From the NCBI RefSeq assembly GCF_000067165.1, contig NC_010162.1, positions 4,794,501-4,858,500 of the forward strand: a stretch of DNA of 64,000 nt, given 5' to 3'. The translations under genes and the position numbers were made by a program. The DNA is from Sorangium cellulosum So ce56. Its GTDB lineage: Bacteria; Myxococcota_A; Polyangia; Polyangiales; Polyangiaceae. Below the pieces are notes generated by a model. That model worked only from the letters and a program-made list of their open reading frames with translations, was not told where the DNA came from and did not search any database. This document shows, piece after piece, positions 44,953-57,223 of this stretch. How positions within the stretch are numbered: position 1 is the stretch's first letter; each line of letters opens with the position of its first letter.

Positions 44953-45780
44953 ATGGAGCATTCGCCGAAGCTAGCTGCACTCCTCCTGGCCATCGCGGCG
45001 CTCTTCGCGAGCGCGTGCGCGGTGGCGCTCGATCCGGACGCTCCGGCCGAGGACGCCGGGGACGCCGCGTCCCAGGCCGCCCAGACGGCGAACGCGCTCA
45101 CGTCGAACGCGCTCACGTCGAACGCGCTCACGTCGAACGCGCTTGCGTCGAAGGCGCTGACGTCGAACGCGCTCACGGCCGAGGCGCTCTCGGGCCACCC
45201 GCTCACGGCCGAGGCGCTCCGCGACCCGGCCGCGCGCACCCTGCTGAAGTACGTCGCGGGCTGCGCGCTGCCCGCGGGTGAAGGCTTCACCGTCGCCGTG
45301 AACGGCGACGAGTTCTCCTTCCCAGGGGAGCTCGGCCTCGCGGCGAGCTGGGGCGAGGAGGGCGGCGCCTGCGACGAAGCGTGCCGGTCCTGGGTCAGCG
45401 GCTGCGTCCTCGCCCGCGTCAATTACCTCGGGCACAAGGTGAACATCTCCGTCCGCGGAGATCGCGAGGAGCTCCAGGCCGACAAGGTCGAGCGCGCGGC
45501 CTATCCGCGGCGCGAGGCCACCTACTACGGCAACATCTTCGCGCCGCAGCGCCGCTACCACGCGTGCCTCCCCCCCGAGCCTTCGTCGCTCGCGCGCGCC
45601 TGCGGGCCCTCGCGCGAGACGTGCGCGATCCAGATCGCCGGCTCGTGCGACAGCCTGTGCGACGCGCCGGACAGCGACGGGAGCTTCCCGAACTGCCGCG
45701 GCAAGGTCCGCAGCAGCTCGGGCAAGCTCGTCGTCGAGAGGACGCCGAACCCCGGCTCGGTCACCGTGTTCCTGCGCTGA
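44953..45780 (+). CDS. NAL-repeat lipoprotein, myxobacterial type
   Basis: The ATG at 44953 gives 275 residues with a lipoprotein signal ending FASAC. Residues about 45-85 are pentapeptide repeats NALTS/KALTS/EALTA encoded by a 15-bp DNA repeat. The rest is a Cys-containing globular domain (LLKYVAGCALPAGE, CDEACRSWVSGCVLARVNYLG, CGPSRETCAIQ, CDSLCDAP). The repeat followed by the LLKYVxxCALP motif recurs in Sorangium-like proteins of unknown role. The stop is one base from the GTG of the kinase gene, so the two are almost surely co-expressed and may form a sensor pair. Confidence 0.75.
   Translation: MEHSPKLAALLLAIAALFASACAVALDPDAPAEDAGDAASQAAQTANALTSNALTSNALTSNALASKALTSNALTAEALSGHPLTAEALRDPAARTLLKYVAGCALPAGEGFTVAVNGDEFSFPGELGLAASWGEEGGACDEACRSWVSGCVLARVNYLGHKVNISVRGDREELQADKVERAAYPRREATYYGNIFAPQRRYHACLPPEPSSLARACGPSRETCAIQIAGSCDSLCDAPDSDGSFPNCRGKVRSSSGKLVVERTPNPGSVTVFLR
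45091..45195 (+). repeat. 15-bp tandem repeat, seven copies, encoding NALTS-type pentapeptides
   Basis: AACGCGCTCACGTCG is exact at 45091, 45106 and 45121, with variants at 45136, 45151, 45166 and 45181. It is codon-phased, so the array encodes a pentapeptide repeat near the N-terminus of the mature lipoprotein. Confidence 0.95.
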
Positions 45781-45781
45781 C

Positions 45782-50041
<4,260 letters not shown>

Positions 50042-50225
50042 CCGCCCCGAGGGCTCGGGCCCTCCGCCTCGCCCGCCCGCGTGCCCCCGGCCCTCGCCGC
50101 GACATGGGCGGCGCTGCGCCCCCGCGCTGATGCCCTGTCGCGCCGCCTGGACCGACGTGACCCGTGAAGGGGAGAACACCGGCCTTCCGATTGTCCAGGA
50201 TGCGTGAGCTGCTTGTCGCGCTGAG

Positions 50226-50279
50226 AGCCTGTGAGTTCTGCTTGATTCGAATTAAACAAATACTCTATCAGAGGTGACA
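50226..50279 (+). promoter_or_regulatory. A/T-rich leader before lipase gene, promoter candidate
   Basis: GTTCTGCTTGATTCG and AATTAAACAAATACTC make this one of the most A/T-rich stretches in the window. It sits directly before GAGGTGACAG and the lipase GTG. A clean -35/-10 pair with normal spacing could not be assigned. Confidence 0.35.
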
Positions 50280-50280
50280 G

Positions 50281-51369
50281 GTGATCAGACGAGCTCATTC
50301 CTCCAGCATGCGCGCTGCACGACCCACCGCCGTCACACCCGCTCGAAATCAGAGAGTCGAGAGAAAACGATGGGCCGGGCGCCGGACGTGGATTGACGCA
50401 TTGCGGTGCACGGCGGGAGCTGTGGTGGTGCTGCTCTCGCAAGGATGCGTCGCGTCGATGGACGAGCCGGCGGACGCGGAGCGCGCCGAGGTCGGCGAGG
50501 GCGCGCTGGCGATGAAGAGCTATGCGCAGACGCGGTATCCGATCGTGCTCTGTCACGGGATGGCCGGCTTCAAGGCGATGTTCGGGGTGATCGACTACTT
50601 CGGCGGGATCGCGTCGGCGCTGCGCTCCGGCGGGGCGGAGGTGTATGCCACCGAGGTGCCCCAGTTCGACAGCACCGAGGCGCGGGGGGAGGCGCTGCTC
50701 GCGCAGGTCGAGGATATCGTCGCGCGCACCGGGAGCGGGAAGGTCAACCTGGTCGGGCACAGCCATGGCGGGCTCGACGCCCGGTATGTCGCCGCGGTGC
50801 GGCCGGATCTCATTGCCTCGGTGACCACCATCGGGTCTCCGCATCAGGGGGCCGAGCTCGCCAGTTTCCTCCAGGAGAACCTGCGGGAGGGCGGGTTCGC
50901 GGAGGGGGCGCTCTCGCTCCTCGCCAACAGCCTCGGCGCGGTGCTCAGCCTGCTCAGCGGGCACACGGCGCCTCAGGACGCGATCGCCGCCGTCAGATCG
51001 CTGTCCGCCGCCGGGATGCGCGAGTTCAACGCGCGTTACCCCGCCGGGCTGCCCGACGGCCGGTGCGGGCAGGGCCCCCCCGAGGAGGGCGGCGTGCGCT
51101 TCTTCTCGTGGTCGGGGACAGCGGTCGTCACGAGCCTCGTCGATCCGACGGACCTGACGCTCAAGCTCATCTCCACGCTGTATTCGGAGTCGAACGACGG
51201 GATGGTGGGCAGGTGCAGCTCCCATTTCGGGGAGGTGGTCCGCGACGACTATGCGATGAACCACCTCGACGAGGTCAATCAGCTCTTCGGGTTTATCAAC
51301 CTGTCTGGCCCGAACCCGAAGTCCGTGTTCCGGTCGCACGCGAGCCGGCTGAAGGCCGTCGGCCTCTGA
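50281..51369 (+). CDS. lipA: Secreted triacylglycerol lipase (Pseudomonas/Burkholderia family I type)
   Basis: 362 residues from GTG 50281, with GAGGTGA upstream; an ATG at 50308 is an alternative. An N-terminal Arg-rich stretch and hydrophobic segment ending LSQGC suggest export, possibly as a lipoprotein. The mature enzyme starts YPIVLCHGMAGF (oxyanion hole), has the nucleophile Ser161 in GHSHGG, SNDGMVGRCSSHFG near the catalytic Asp, and the catalytic His in DDYAMNHLDEVN, the calcium-binding region of family I.1/I.2 lipases. The next gene encodes the dedicated foldase, which supports the assignment. Confidence 0.92.
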   Translation: MIRRAHSSSMRAARPTAVTPARNQRVERKRWAGRRTWIDALRCTAGAVVVLLSQGCVASMDEPADAERAEVGEGALAMKSYAQTRYPIVLCHGMAGFKAMFGVIDYFGGIASALRSGGAEVYATEVPQFDSTEARGEALLAQVEDIVARTGSGKVNLVGHSHGGLDARYVAAVRPDLIASVTTIGSPHQGAELASFLQENLREGGFAEGALSLLANSLGAVLSLLSGHTAPQDAIAAVRSLSAAGMREFNARYPAGLPDGRCGQGPPEEGGVRFFSWSGTAVVTSLVDPTDLTLKLISTLYSESNDGMVGRCSSHFGEVVRDDYAMNHLDEVNQLFGFINLSGPNPKSVFRSHASRLKAVGL

Positions 51370-51387
51370 CCTTCTGGAGGGCTCTTC

Positions 51388-52464
51388 GTGGCGCGTCGTC
51401 GCAGGACCGCTCTCTTCGTGGCCATGGCGCTCGTCGCGGTGATCGGCGCGGGCCGCCTCGTCTCGGGGGAGCGGACACGGCCGGCGCCCTCGGGCCGATC
51501 GAACGGGGCCGCGCGCCCCGATCGGGAAGGGGCGCTGCCCGCCCTGTCGGTGGCGCCGGCTCCCACGCGCGTCCGGCAGGCGCTGTCGGTAACGCGGCCC
51601 CCTGCGGCGCCGCGCCCGCCGGCGATCGCCGCGCCGCCCTCGCTCCGCGGCACCGAGGTCGACGGCGCGGTGACCGTCGACGAGCGCGGGGGTCTGGTCG
51701 TCGGCCCGGAGCTGCTCGGGCTGTTCGACTACTTCCTGAGCGCCACCGGCGAGGAGCCGGCGCCGGCGATCCGGGCCCGCGTCGTCGCGGCGATCCGGGA
51801 GCGGGCCGCGGGGCGCGCGGCGGAGCAGGCGATCGCGCTGTTCGACCGGTACCTCGGCTACCGCGAGGCGGCCGGCGAGGCGCGCGTCGAGCGGGAGGCC
51901 GATCCGGCGGCGCGCCTCGCCGCGCTGCGCGCGATCCGGCGCGCATGGTTCGGCGAGGCGGCCGCGGCGCGGCTGTTCGGCGACGAGGAGCGGGAGATCG
52001 AGGCGGCCATCGAGGAGTCCCGCGTCCTCGCGGACGAGGCCCTCTCGCCGGAGGAGCGCGACGCGCGGATCGCGGAGGTCGAGGAGGCGCTCCCGGAGGC
52101 CGTCCGCGAGGCGCGGGAGGCTGCGACGCGCCCGCTCGCGCAGCAGGCCGAGGAGCAGGCGCTCCGGGACGCGGGCGCCTCGGACGAGGAGCTGCGCGCG
52201 CACCGGGTCGCGACCGTGGGCCCCGAGGCCGCGGACCGGCTCGCGGAGCTCGACCGGCAGCGGGCGGCCTGGCAGCAGCGCCTCGACGCGTTCGCCGGCG
52301 CGCGCGCGGACATCGAGGCGACGGTGGCCGATCCCGACGCGCGGCGCGCCAAGGAGGAGGCGCTGCTCGAGGGCTCGTTCACGCCCGAGGAGCGGCTGCG
52401 CGTGCGGGCGATCCTCAACCTCGCGCCTCCCGCGGTGACGGGCGCGCCTACAGCGATCCGTTGA
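51388..52464 (+). CDS. lifO: Lipase-specific foldase (lipase chaperone)
   Basis: 358 residues from GTG 51388, with GGAGG eleven bases upstream and 18 bp after the lipase stop. An N-terminal membrane helix (TALFVAMALVAVIGAG) is followed by a Pro/Ala-rich linker and the foldase domain. The diagnostic motif is PSLRGTEVDG..LFDYFLSATGE, with Phe-Asp-Tyr at 113-115, matching the RxxFDY(F/C)LSAxGE hallmark. The rest is the expected extended helical scaffold. It folds LipA in the periplasm while anchored to the inner membrane. The 3' end overlaps the convergent gene by 17 bp. Confidence 0.9.
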   Translation: MARRRRTALFVAMALVAVIGAGRLVSGERTRPAPSGRSNGAARPDREGALPALSVAPAPTRVRQALSVTRPPAAPRPPAIAAPPSLRGTEVDGAVTVDERGGLVVGPELLGLFDYFLSATGEEPAPAIRARVVAAIRERAAGRAAEQAIALFDRYLGYREAAGEARVEREADPAARLAALRAIRRAWFGEAAAARLFGDEEREIEAAIEESRVLADEALSPEERDARIAEVEEALPEAVREAREAATRPLAQQAEEQALRDAGASDEELRAHRVATVGPEAADRLAELDRQRAAWQQRLDAFAGARADIEATVADPDARRAKEEALLEGSFTPEERLRVRAILNLAPPAVTGAPTAIR

Positions 52465-53170
52465 TCGAGAGCCCGAACCCGCCGGGGGTGACGAGCGGGG
52501 CCGCGCCCACCTGGAGGACCTGGCCGCGCTGCAGCGGCACGCGCACCTGCCGAGGCATCGCGATGCCGCCGAGCAGCATCCCCAGGCCGACGGCTTGCCC
52601 GGCGCCGAGGAGGGAGAGGCCGACCGCGCTGGCCGCCGTCGGCCGCCCCGTGCCCAGGTGGATCCACGGACCCGCGAGGGGGATCAGCAGCGAGGCGGGG
52701 TTGGCCGAGGTGCGTTCGTGGCGCAGGACGACGAAGCAGGCGCCCTGGGAGCACTGCGGCACCATTCGGATCCGCACCTCCGGCTGCGCGAGGGAGAGCG
52801 TGGCGCCGCGGACGGCCGACGCGACCCAGAAGCCGCCCAGGGTCGACGCGCCCGCGATCATCCAGCGCGCCCTGCGCGGGTTCGCGACGGTGGCTGTCGC
52901 GACCCGCTGCGGGCCGCGCTGCGTGATGATCGCGGTCTGCTGCGGGGCGCGCTGCGTGGTCGTCGCGGTTCGCTGCGGCGGCCCGGAACGCCCCTGCGCC
53001 GGGGCCTGAGGTGAGATGCCCTGAGGCGAGATGGCCTGAGTCGCATCGCCGGCGGAAGCGCTGGAGATGCCGAGACAGAGGCCGATCCCGAGAAGCCCGG
53101 CGAGCCCCTGGACGACGCCTTTCCCCCTTGTTGACCTACCGCTGGTTCTCCCCGTCTTCGACGTCCACAT
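52448..53170 (-). CDS. Predicted exported membrane protein, unknown
   Basis: The ATG at 53170, preceded by GGGAGGGGCGC, gives 240 residues; the longer upstream frame runs through repeat DNA and was rejected. A signal-like N-terminus (VVQGLAGLLGIGLCLGISSASA) is followed by a linker of TQRAPQQTA/TQRGPQRVA repeats and then two or three hydrophobic stretches (MIAGASTLGGFWVASAV, AVGLSLLGAGQAVGLGMLLGG). The segment between them reads like a short beta domain with a Cys pair (QCSQGAC). No family recognised. Confidence 0.65.
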   Translation of the reverse strand: MWTSKTGRTSGRSTRGKGVVQGLAGLLGIGLCLGISSASAGDATQAISPQGISPQAPAQGRSGPPQRTATTTQRAPQQTAIITQRGPQRVATATVANPRRARWMIAGASTLGGFWVASAVRGATLSLAQPEVRIRMVPQCSQGACFVVLRHERTSANPASLLIPLAGPWIHLGTGRPTAASAVGLSLLGAGQAVGLGMLLGGIAMPRQVRVPLQRGQVLQVGAAPLVTPGGFGLSINGSL

Positions 53171-53464
53171 GCGCCCCTCCCGGTGCCATCGACGCACCTG
53201 CGCTGGAGAGAGCAAGCCTCGGGCCTCCTCCGGGAGATGCCTTTCGCCCCCGTCGCTCGAGCGCCCGGGATCCGGGGCAGGGAGGTGCAGTGAGCACAGA
53301 GGGCACGGAGAGCACAGCGATTCTCTGCGATCCCCTCGGAGTCCCCGGCGCCGCTGCGATTCCACTTGATGGAGAGGAGGTGCCGAGTCCCGCGTTCCGG
53401 GAGGACGCCGCAGACGAGGAGCGTCTGACACGGGGATCCGCGGCGCTCTCGAATTTTTCGGGGG

Positions 53465-53539
53465 AATTGAACAGGGAGGCGCGGAGACGGGGAGATTGTT
53501 TGGATTGTACTCCCCGTCTCCGCGCCTCCCCGTTCAATT
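53465..53539. repeat. 30-bp inverted repeat (29/30 match), MITE/REP-like
   Basis: The left arm 53465-53494 and right arm 53510-53539 pair at 29 of 30 positions around a 15-bp A/T-rich loop (ATTGTTTGGATTGTA). The arms are built of GGAGGCGCGGAGACGGGGAG steps. The element resembles the long dyads at 5138 and 57981 in build, though not in exact sequence. It could terminate transcription from the thioesterase side or be a mobile palindrome. Confidence 0.9.
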
Positions 53540-53562
53540 TCTGCTGAAATGCCAACAAATGA

Positions 53563-53673
53563 GGGATTTGTCAGGCCGCGATCCACACGCCCATCGCGCT
53601 CCTCGGCGTCGGGTCGTTCGGCGACGATCTCCGCGGCGTGCCGGACGCGCTGCTCGAGGAGATCCTCCGGTAG
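53563..53673 (+). pseudogene. Possible gene remnant (C-terminal 36 codons)
   Basis: Right after the 30-bp inverted repeat, an open stretch reads AAIHTPIALLGVGSFGDDLR...PDALLEEILR and stops at 53671. It has the hydrophobic/acidic pattern of real protein, unlike nearby Arg-rich shadows, but no start and no family match. It may be the tail of a gene cut by the repeat element. Confidence 0.25.
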
Positions 53674-53701
53674 CCGCGCCGGCTCACGGGTGAGCCGGCG
53701 C

Positions 53702-54196
53702 TCATCGCAGGATCAGGCACGTCGTGGTGGCGTGGGCGTAGAGGGTGCCGTCGGCGTCGCGCAGCGTCCCGTCGGCGGTGGCGTGGCGCTTGCCGAGGTG
53801 GACGACGCGGCCCTCGGCGATGAGCTCGGGCCCGCCGGCGCGCGGGGCCTTCACGAAGCTGACCTGGAGCGAGACGGTCGAGTAGCCGACCCCCGCCTCC
53901 AGCGACGCGTGCACGGCGCAGCCCATCGCGGAGTCGAGCATCGTGCTCAGGTACCCGCCGTGGACCATCGCGATCGGATTCTGGTGCTGCTCGCCGGGAG
54001 ATCCGGTGATGACGACCCGGCCGGCCTCCACCGCCGCGACCCGCAGCCCGAGGAGGCTCGCGATGGGCGCCATCGGCAGCTCGCCGTTCATCATGGCCGT
54101 GAGGTAGGCGAGGCCGGACATCGATCTCACCTTCTCCACCGCCGGCGCAGGATCTTGCCACGTCACCACCAGCTGTCGTTCCTGATTCGTCGCCAT
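53702..54196 (-). CDS. PaaI-family hotdog thioesterase
   Basis: The ATG at 54196 has GGAGAGAGGG upstream and gives 164 residues. The hotdog fold is shown by PMAPIASLLGLRVAAVEAGRV, the catalytic-region NPIAMVHGGYLSTMLDSAMG (family motif HGGxxxxLxDxA/G), and YSTVSLQVSFVKAPRAG. These enzymes hydrolyse acyl-CoA thioesters. It is the last gene of a probable minus-strand set with a desaturase and an alpha/beta hydrolase, 93 bp after the desaturase stop; that gap holds three 9-bp repeats TGACGTCCA/TGACATCCG/TGACGTCCG at 54233-54259. Confidence 0.9.
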   Translation of the reverse strand: MATNQERQLVVTWQDPAPAVEKVRSMSGLAYLTAMMNGELPMAPIASLLGLRVAAVEAGRVVITGSPGEQHQNPIAMVHGGYLSTMLDSAMGCAVHASLEAGVGYSTVSLQVSFVKAPRAGGPELIAEGRVVHLGKRHATADGTLRDADGTLYAHATTTCLILR

Positions 54197-54289
54197 GATT
54201 CCCTCTCTCCCTGTTCCTGAATCCGACGTTCGTGACGTCCATGACATCCGTGACGTCCGCGCGAGCCCGCGATCGATGGGCCTCGGAGC

Positions 54290-55612
54290 CTATCCGTGCA
54301 AGGAAGCGAGCTCAAGACCACCGCCGTTCTTCCGTCCGGCGCGGCGCGCGCCGGCATCGGAGATCGCGACGCGCGTGGCCTGCACCTCCTCGTCGCTGAT
54401 CACCGCGCGGACCATCTCGGTGATCCGCCTCCAGACGGAGTCCCTGCGGTAGGGCAGCCCGACCTCCCTGCACAGCGCCTCGACCTCCCTCGCGACCTCG
54501 GGGTATTGCCGGAGCGGCAGGTCCGGCCAGAGGTGATGCTCGATCTGATACCCCATGTAGCCATGCAGGAAGTCGGCGGCGCGGCTGGGGCTCTCGTAGT
54601 TCACCGACCCGACGATCTGCCGGACGTAGTACTCCTCGCGGCTGCGCGCGGCGCCCTCGAAGATGGGGATATCCAGGCCCGTGTGGGTCGGCGCGATCAC
54701 CGCGAAGCTGTGCAGGTTCGACAGGAGCTCCGCCGCCACGCTGTTGACGAGCACGCCGAGCGCCGCCCAGCGGCCGAGCGGCAGGAACGCGAGCGGCAGG
54801 AGGACGAAGTGCACGAGCGCATACGGCAGGTACGAGCGGAGCAGCATCTCGCGGTCGAGCAGCACGCTGGGCGACCAGGCCGCGCGCTCGCGCCCCTCCG
54901 TCGAGGCCTCGGCCGCGCGCTCGCGCCGCTTCCGGAGGGCGCTCCGGGTGGCCGGGCCATAGTAGAGCCACTTCCACGTGCACGCGGTCAAGAACAGCGC
55001 GAGCGCGCGGACGAGCTTCGGCTTGCTCTTCAGCCACGCCATGTTGACGGCGACGCGGTCGGGGTCGCGCTCGTCGCCGGTGTAGCAGTGATGAGATACG
55101 TTGTGCTGCGCCTGCCACGCGTCGGCGTCCAGCCAGTCGAACCAGTCCCACAGGCTGCGCCGGCCCCGCGCGAACGTGCGGCTGTTCCAGGCCGGGTCGC
55201 CGCCGGCGACGCCATCATACGCCTTGTGGAGGACCGGGTGCGCGACAACGACCCACCTGGCGAACCGGCCAAGTGCGATGAGGATCATCGAGATCGGGTT
55301 GGGCCCGAGCGCGGACGTCGCGTACCCGAGGGCGGAGAAGGCGCGGCCCAGCAGGGACAGGCGCTTGATATGGCGGAGATCCTCCGCGCCCGTCCGGGCC
55401 GAGGCGCCGGCGCGGATCGCCTTGATGCCCGCCATCAGCCGCCGGGCCCCCTCGGCCGGGAGCGAGGTCGTGCGAGGGGCCGTGTCGGTCGCCGCGGGCG
55501 CGGCGCGGGGAAACGCATCCTCGGTCTTCATCGTGAGCTCTGTCCTCTCTGTCCTCTGCGTCTCGAGCGAAGCGAGGCGTGTCATGGCCATGGTGATGAT
55601 CCGAGCGCTCAT
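54290..55612 (-). CDS. Membrane fatty-acid desaturase
   Basis: Start ATG 55612 overlaps the hydrolase stop as ATGA and has GGAGG four bases upstream, giving 440 residues; ATG 55531 (413 residues) is the alternative, since the first 27 codons fall in repeat-like DNA. Histidine boxes are HPVLH, HNVSHHCYTGD and YQIEHHLWPDL, the last typical of front-end and acyl-lipid desaturases. Several hydrophobic segments (YALVHFVLLPLAFLPLG, VLVNSVAAELLSNLHSFAV) match the four-helix membrane layout. No cytochrome b5 domain is fused. It introduces a double bond in acyl chains in the inner membrane; regioselectivity cannot be read. Confidence 0.9.
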   Translation of the reverse strand: MSARIITMAMTRLASLETQRTERTELTMKTEDAFPRAAPAATDTAPRTTSLPAEGARRLMAGIKAIRAGASARTGAEDLRHIKRLSLLGRAFSALGYATSALGPNPISMILIALGRFARWVVVAHPVLHKAYDGVAGGDPAWNSRTFARGRRSLWDWFDWLDADAWQAQHNVSHHCYTGDERDPDRVAVNMAWLKSKPKLVRALALFLTACTWKWLYYGPATRSALRKRRERAAEASTEGRERAAWSPSVLLDREMLLRSYLPYALVHFVLLPLAFLPLGRWAALGVLVNSVAAELLSNLHSFAVIAPTHTGLDIPIFEGAARSREEYYVRQIVGSVNYESPSRAADFLHGYMGYQIEHHLWPDLPLRQYPEVAREVEALCREVGLPYRRDSVWRRITEMVRAVISDEEVQATRVAISDAGARRAGRKNGGGLELASLHG

Positions 55613-56667
55613 GACGCGCCTCCGGGGGCCTGGTGCCGCCGCAACCAGGCGGCGATCTGCTCGTACGGGGTCCGAGGCACGGCCGGGTCGAGGCCGAGAT
55701 CGAGCCTGCGGGGAAGCGCGATATGGCCGCCGCCGTCCATCCAGACGACGCGGGCGGGCGACGAGAGCCCCCCGTGCGCCGCCAGGCCGGCGAGCGTCGC
55801 CGGCGGCACCATCGGATCCTGGCGCGAGTACAGGAGCAGCGCCGGGGTGGCCAGCGCGCCAAGGATCCTCCCGGCGCCCTGGGCCTCGTAATAGGCCGTG
55901 GGATCGCGGAAGCCGAAGCGGCGGACCACCGTCAGGCGGTCCCACTCGCGCAGCGTCGCCGCCCGATCGACGGCTGACGGCGGGACGGGCATTCGCCGCC
56001 GCCGCGCGATCTCCCGGTACATCCGCTTCAGCCCCCCGAGGACGTGGCGCCGGTACACGACGCTCTCGGGGCGATCCATGTGGCTCACCGCGCGATCGAG
56101 GTAGAGGGGCGAGCAGATCGAGGCCACGGCCGCGAGCCGCGGGTGCCCCGCCGCGGCGAGGTGGAGCGCGACGTGTCCGCCCATCGAGAAGCCGACGACG
56201 AAGATCCGCTCCTGGCGCGCAACGAGGGGATCGCCGCTCAGCACGGCCGCGAGGTCCTCCCAGAGCCCCGCGTGGTGGAGATCCTCCGGGTCGCACGACG
56301 AGCCGCGCTGGCCGAGGCGGAGCACCGACAGCCCCTGCGCGCGCAGGGCAGCCGTCGCCGCGCGCAGGTAGGCCGAGCGCACATCCCCGCCCATGCCGTG
56401 CAGCAGGACGACCAGGTCGCGGCTGCCCGGGGAAGGGAAGTACAGGCCGGTCAGCGCCGCCGCGCCGTACGGCCCGCCAGGGACGCGGAACCGCCAGGGG
56501 ACGGCCGGCGTGAGCTCCGGGGTGAGGCTGCTCGTGACGAAGCCCGCGACGGTCGCGGCGTGGCCGCGCGCGAGGCGCACGAGAGACGCGCGCTCACCCT
56601 GCTGCGCGGACAGTGGCTCGGGACGCTGCATCCAGGATGCGCGATGAAGGGCGTTCTGCTCGATCAT
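55609..56667 (-). CDS. Alpha/beta hydrolase (YheT-like)
   Basis: 352 residues from ATG 56667 with GAGG upstream. VVLLHGMGGDVRSAYL gives the oxyanion loop, VVGFSMGGHVAL the nucleophile elbow (G-F-S-M-G), SRQDPMVPP the catalytic Asp region, and MDGGGHIALP the catalytic His. No signal peptide is visible. The set with the translationally coupled desaturase suggests a lipid substrate, perhaps releasing or exchanging acyl groups. It is divergent from the hydroxylase-like gene across a 556-bp regulatory region. Confidence 0.88.
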   Translation of the reverse strand: MIEQNALHRASWMQRPEPLSAQQGERASLVRLARGHAATVAGFVTSSLTPELTPAVPWRFRVPGGPYGAAALTGLYFPSPGSRDLVVLLHGMGGDVRSAYLRAATAALRAQGLSVLRLGQRGSSCDPEDLHHAGLWEDLAAVLSGDPLVARQERIFVVGFSMGGHVALHLAAAGHPRLAAVASICSPLYLDRAVSHMDRPESVVYRRHVLGGLKRMYREIARRRRMPVPPSAVDRAATLREWDRLTVVRRFGFRDPTAYYEAQGAGRILGALATPALLLYSRQDPMVPPATLAGLAAHGGLSSPARVVWMDGGGHIALPRRLDLGLDPAVPRTPYEQIAAWLRRHQAPGGAS

Positions 56668-56931
56668 GGGTCCTCAACCTCTTCCTCTCCGCCGCGAGGC
56701 GCGCTGTCCGGCGCGAGCCCCTGATCCCCGGGTGTTCCCCGAGGAGCCGGGCCGAGCGACAGCCGGCCACGGCCGGCACGGGGGCAGCGTCGGTGCGGCG
56801 GCGAGAGGCGTCATTGCAGCAAGGATGCCAGTCTCCAGCGGGCCTCGTGGGCCGCCCTCCGCCCCGACGCGGGCGCGCCGCGCGTCATCAGGGCCTCAGC
56901 GAGCCCAGGCTGCATCGGCGCGGACATCGGC

Positions 56932-56947
56932 TTGCTCGATCGAGCAA
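56932..56947. promoter_or_regulatory. Perfect 16-bp palindrome TTGCTCGATCGAGCAA, candidate operator
   Basis: The sequence equals its own reverse complement over 16 bases, in the middle of a divergent promoter region for lipid-modifying genes. The size suits a dimeric TetR, GntR or LuxR-type regulator; the nearest regulator gene is the TetR at 60961. Confidence 0.5.
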
Positions 56948-57190
56948 CGCGCCGCGCCGCCGGCGGCGCATGCGGCCAGCCGGGGTAAAGGGGGCAGCCG
57001 CCAGCTGGAGGTCCTGGCCTCCATGTGAGGAGCGCCCCCGCGGCGCGGCGTGAGGGCTCCGGGCGCGGAACCGCGGCGCCGGACGGGCGGAGTCGCGCCG
57101 CAGCCGGCTGGCACCGCGGTTGCCATGCACGAACCGGCATCGACGAAGGCATCCCGGCCGCGCTGCTCGCCGGCCGCGCCAGCGTCCCTT

Positions 57191-57207
57191 GCAGACCAGA
57201 GGTCTGC
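57191..57207. promoter_or_regulatory. Inverted repeat GCAGACC-AGA-GGTCTGC before hydroxylase gene
   Basis: Perfect 7-bp arms with a 3-bp centre, ending 4 bp before the AAGGAG ribosome site of the gene at 57224. In the mRNA this would be a hairpin next to the Shine-Dalgarno; in DNA it could be an operator. Confidence 0.45.
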
Positions 57208-57223
57208 GCGAAGGAGCATACCC

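Larger units (their letters stand above)
53171..53701. other. 531-bp intergenic region with long inverted repeat and possible gene remnant
   Basis: Between two minus-strand genes. It contains a half-element GAGCACAGAGGGCACGGAGAG near 53293, the near-perfect 30-bp inverted repeat at 53465-53539, and a plus-strand frame 53563-53673 that looks like the end of a protein. No complete gene is seen. Confidence 0.6.
56668..57223. other. 556-bp divergent regulatory region with palindromes
   Basis: Lies between the start of the hydrolase-desaturase set (minus) and the hydroxylase-like gene (plus). Frames are Arg/Pro-rich shadows. It contains the 16-bp palindrome at 56932-56947 and the GCAGACC inverted repeat at 57191-57207, listed separately. 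Confidence 0.6.
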
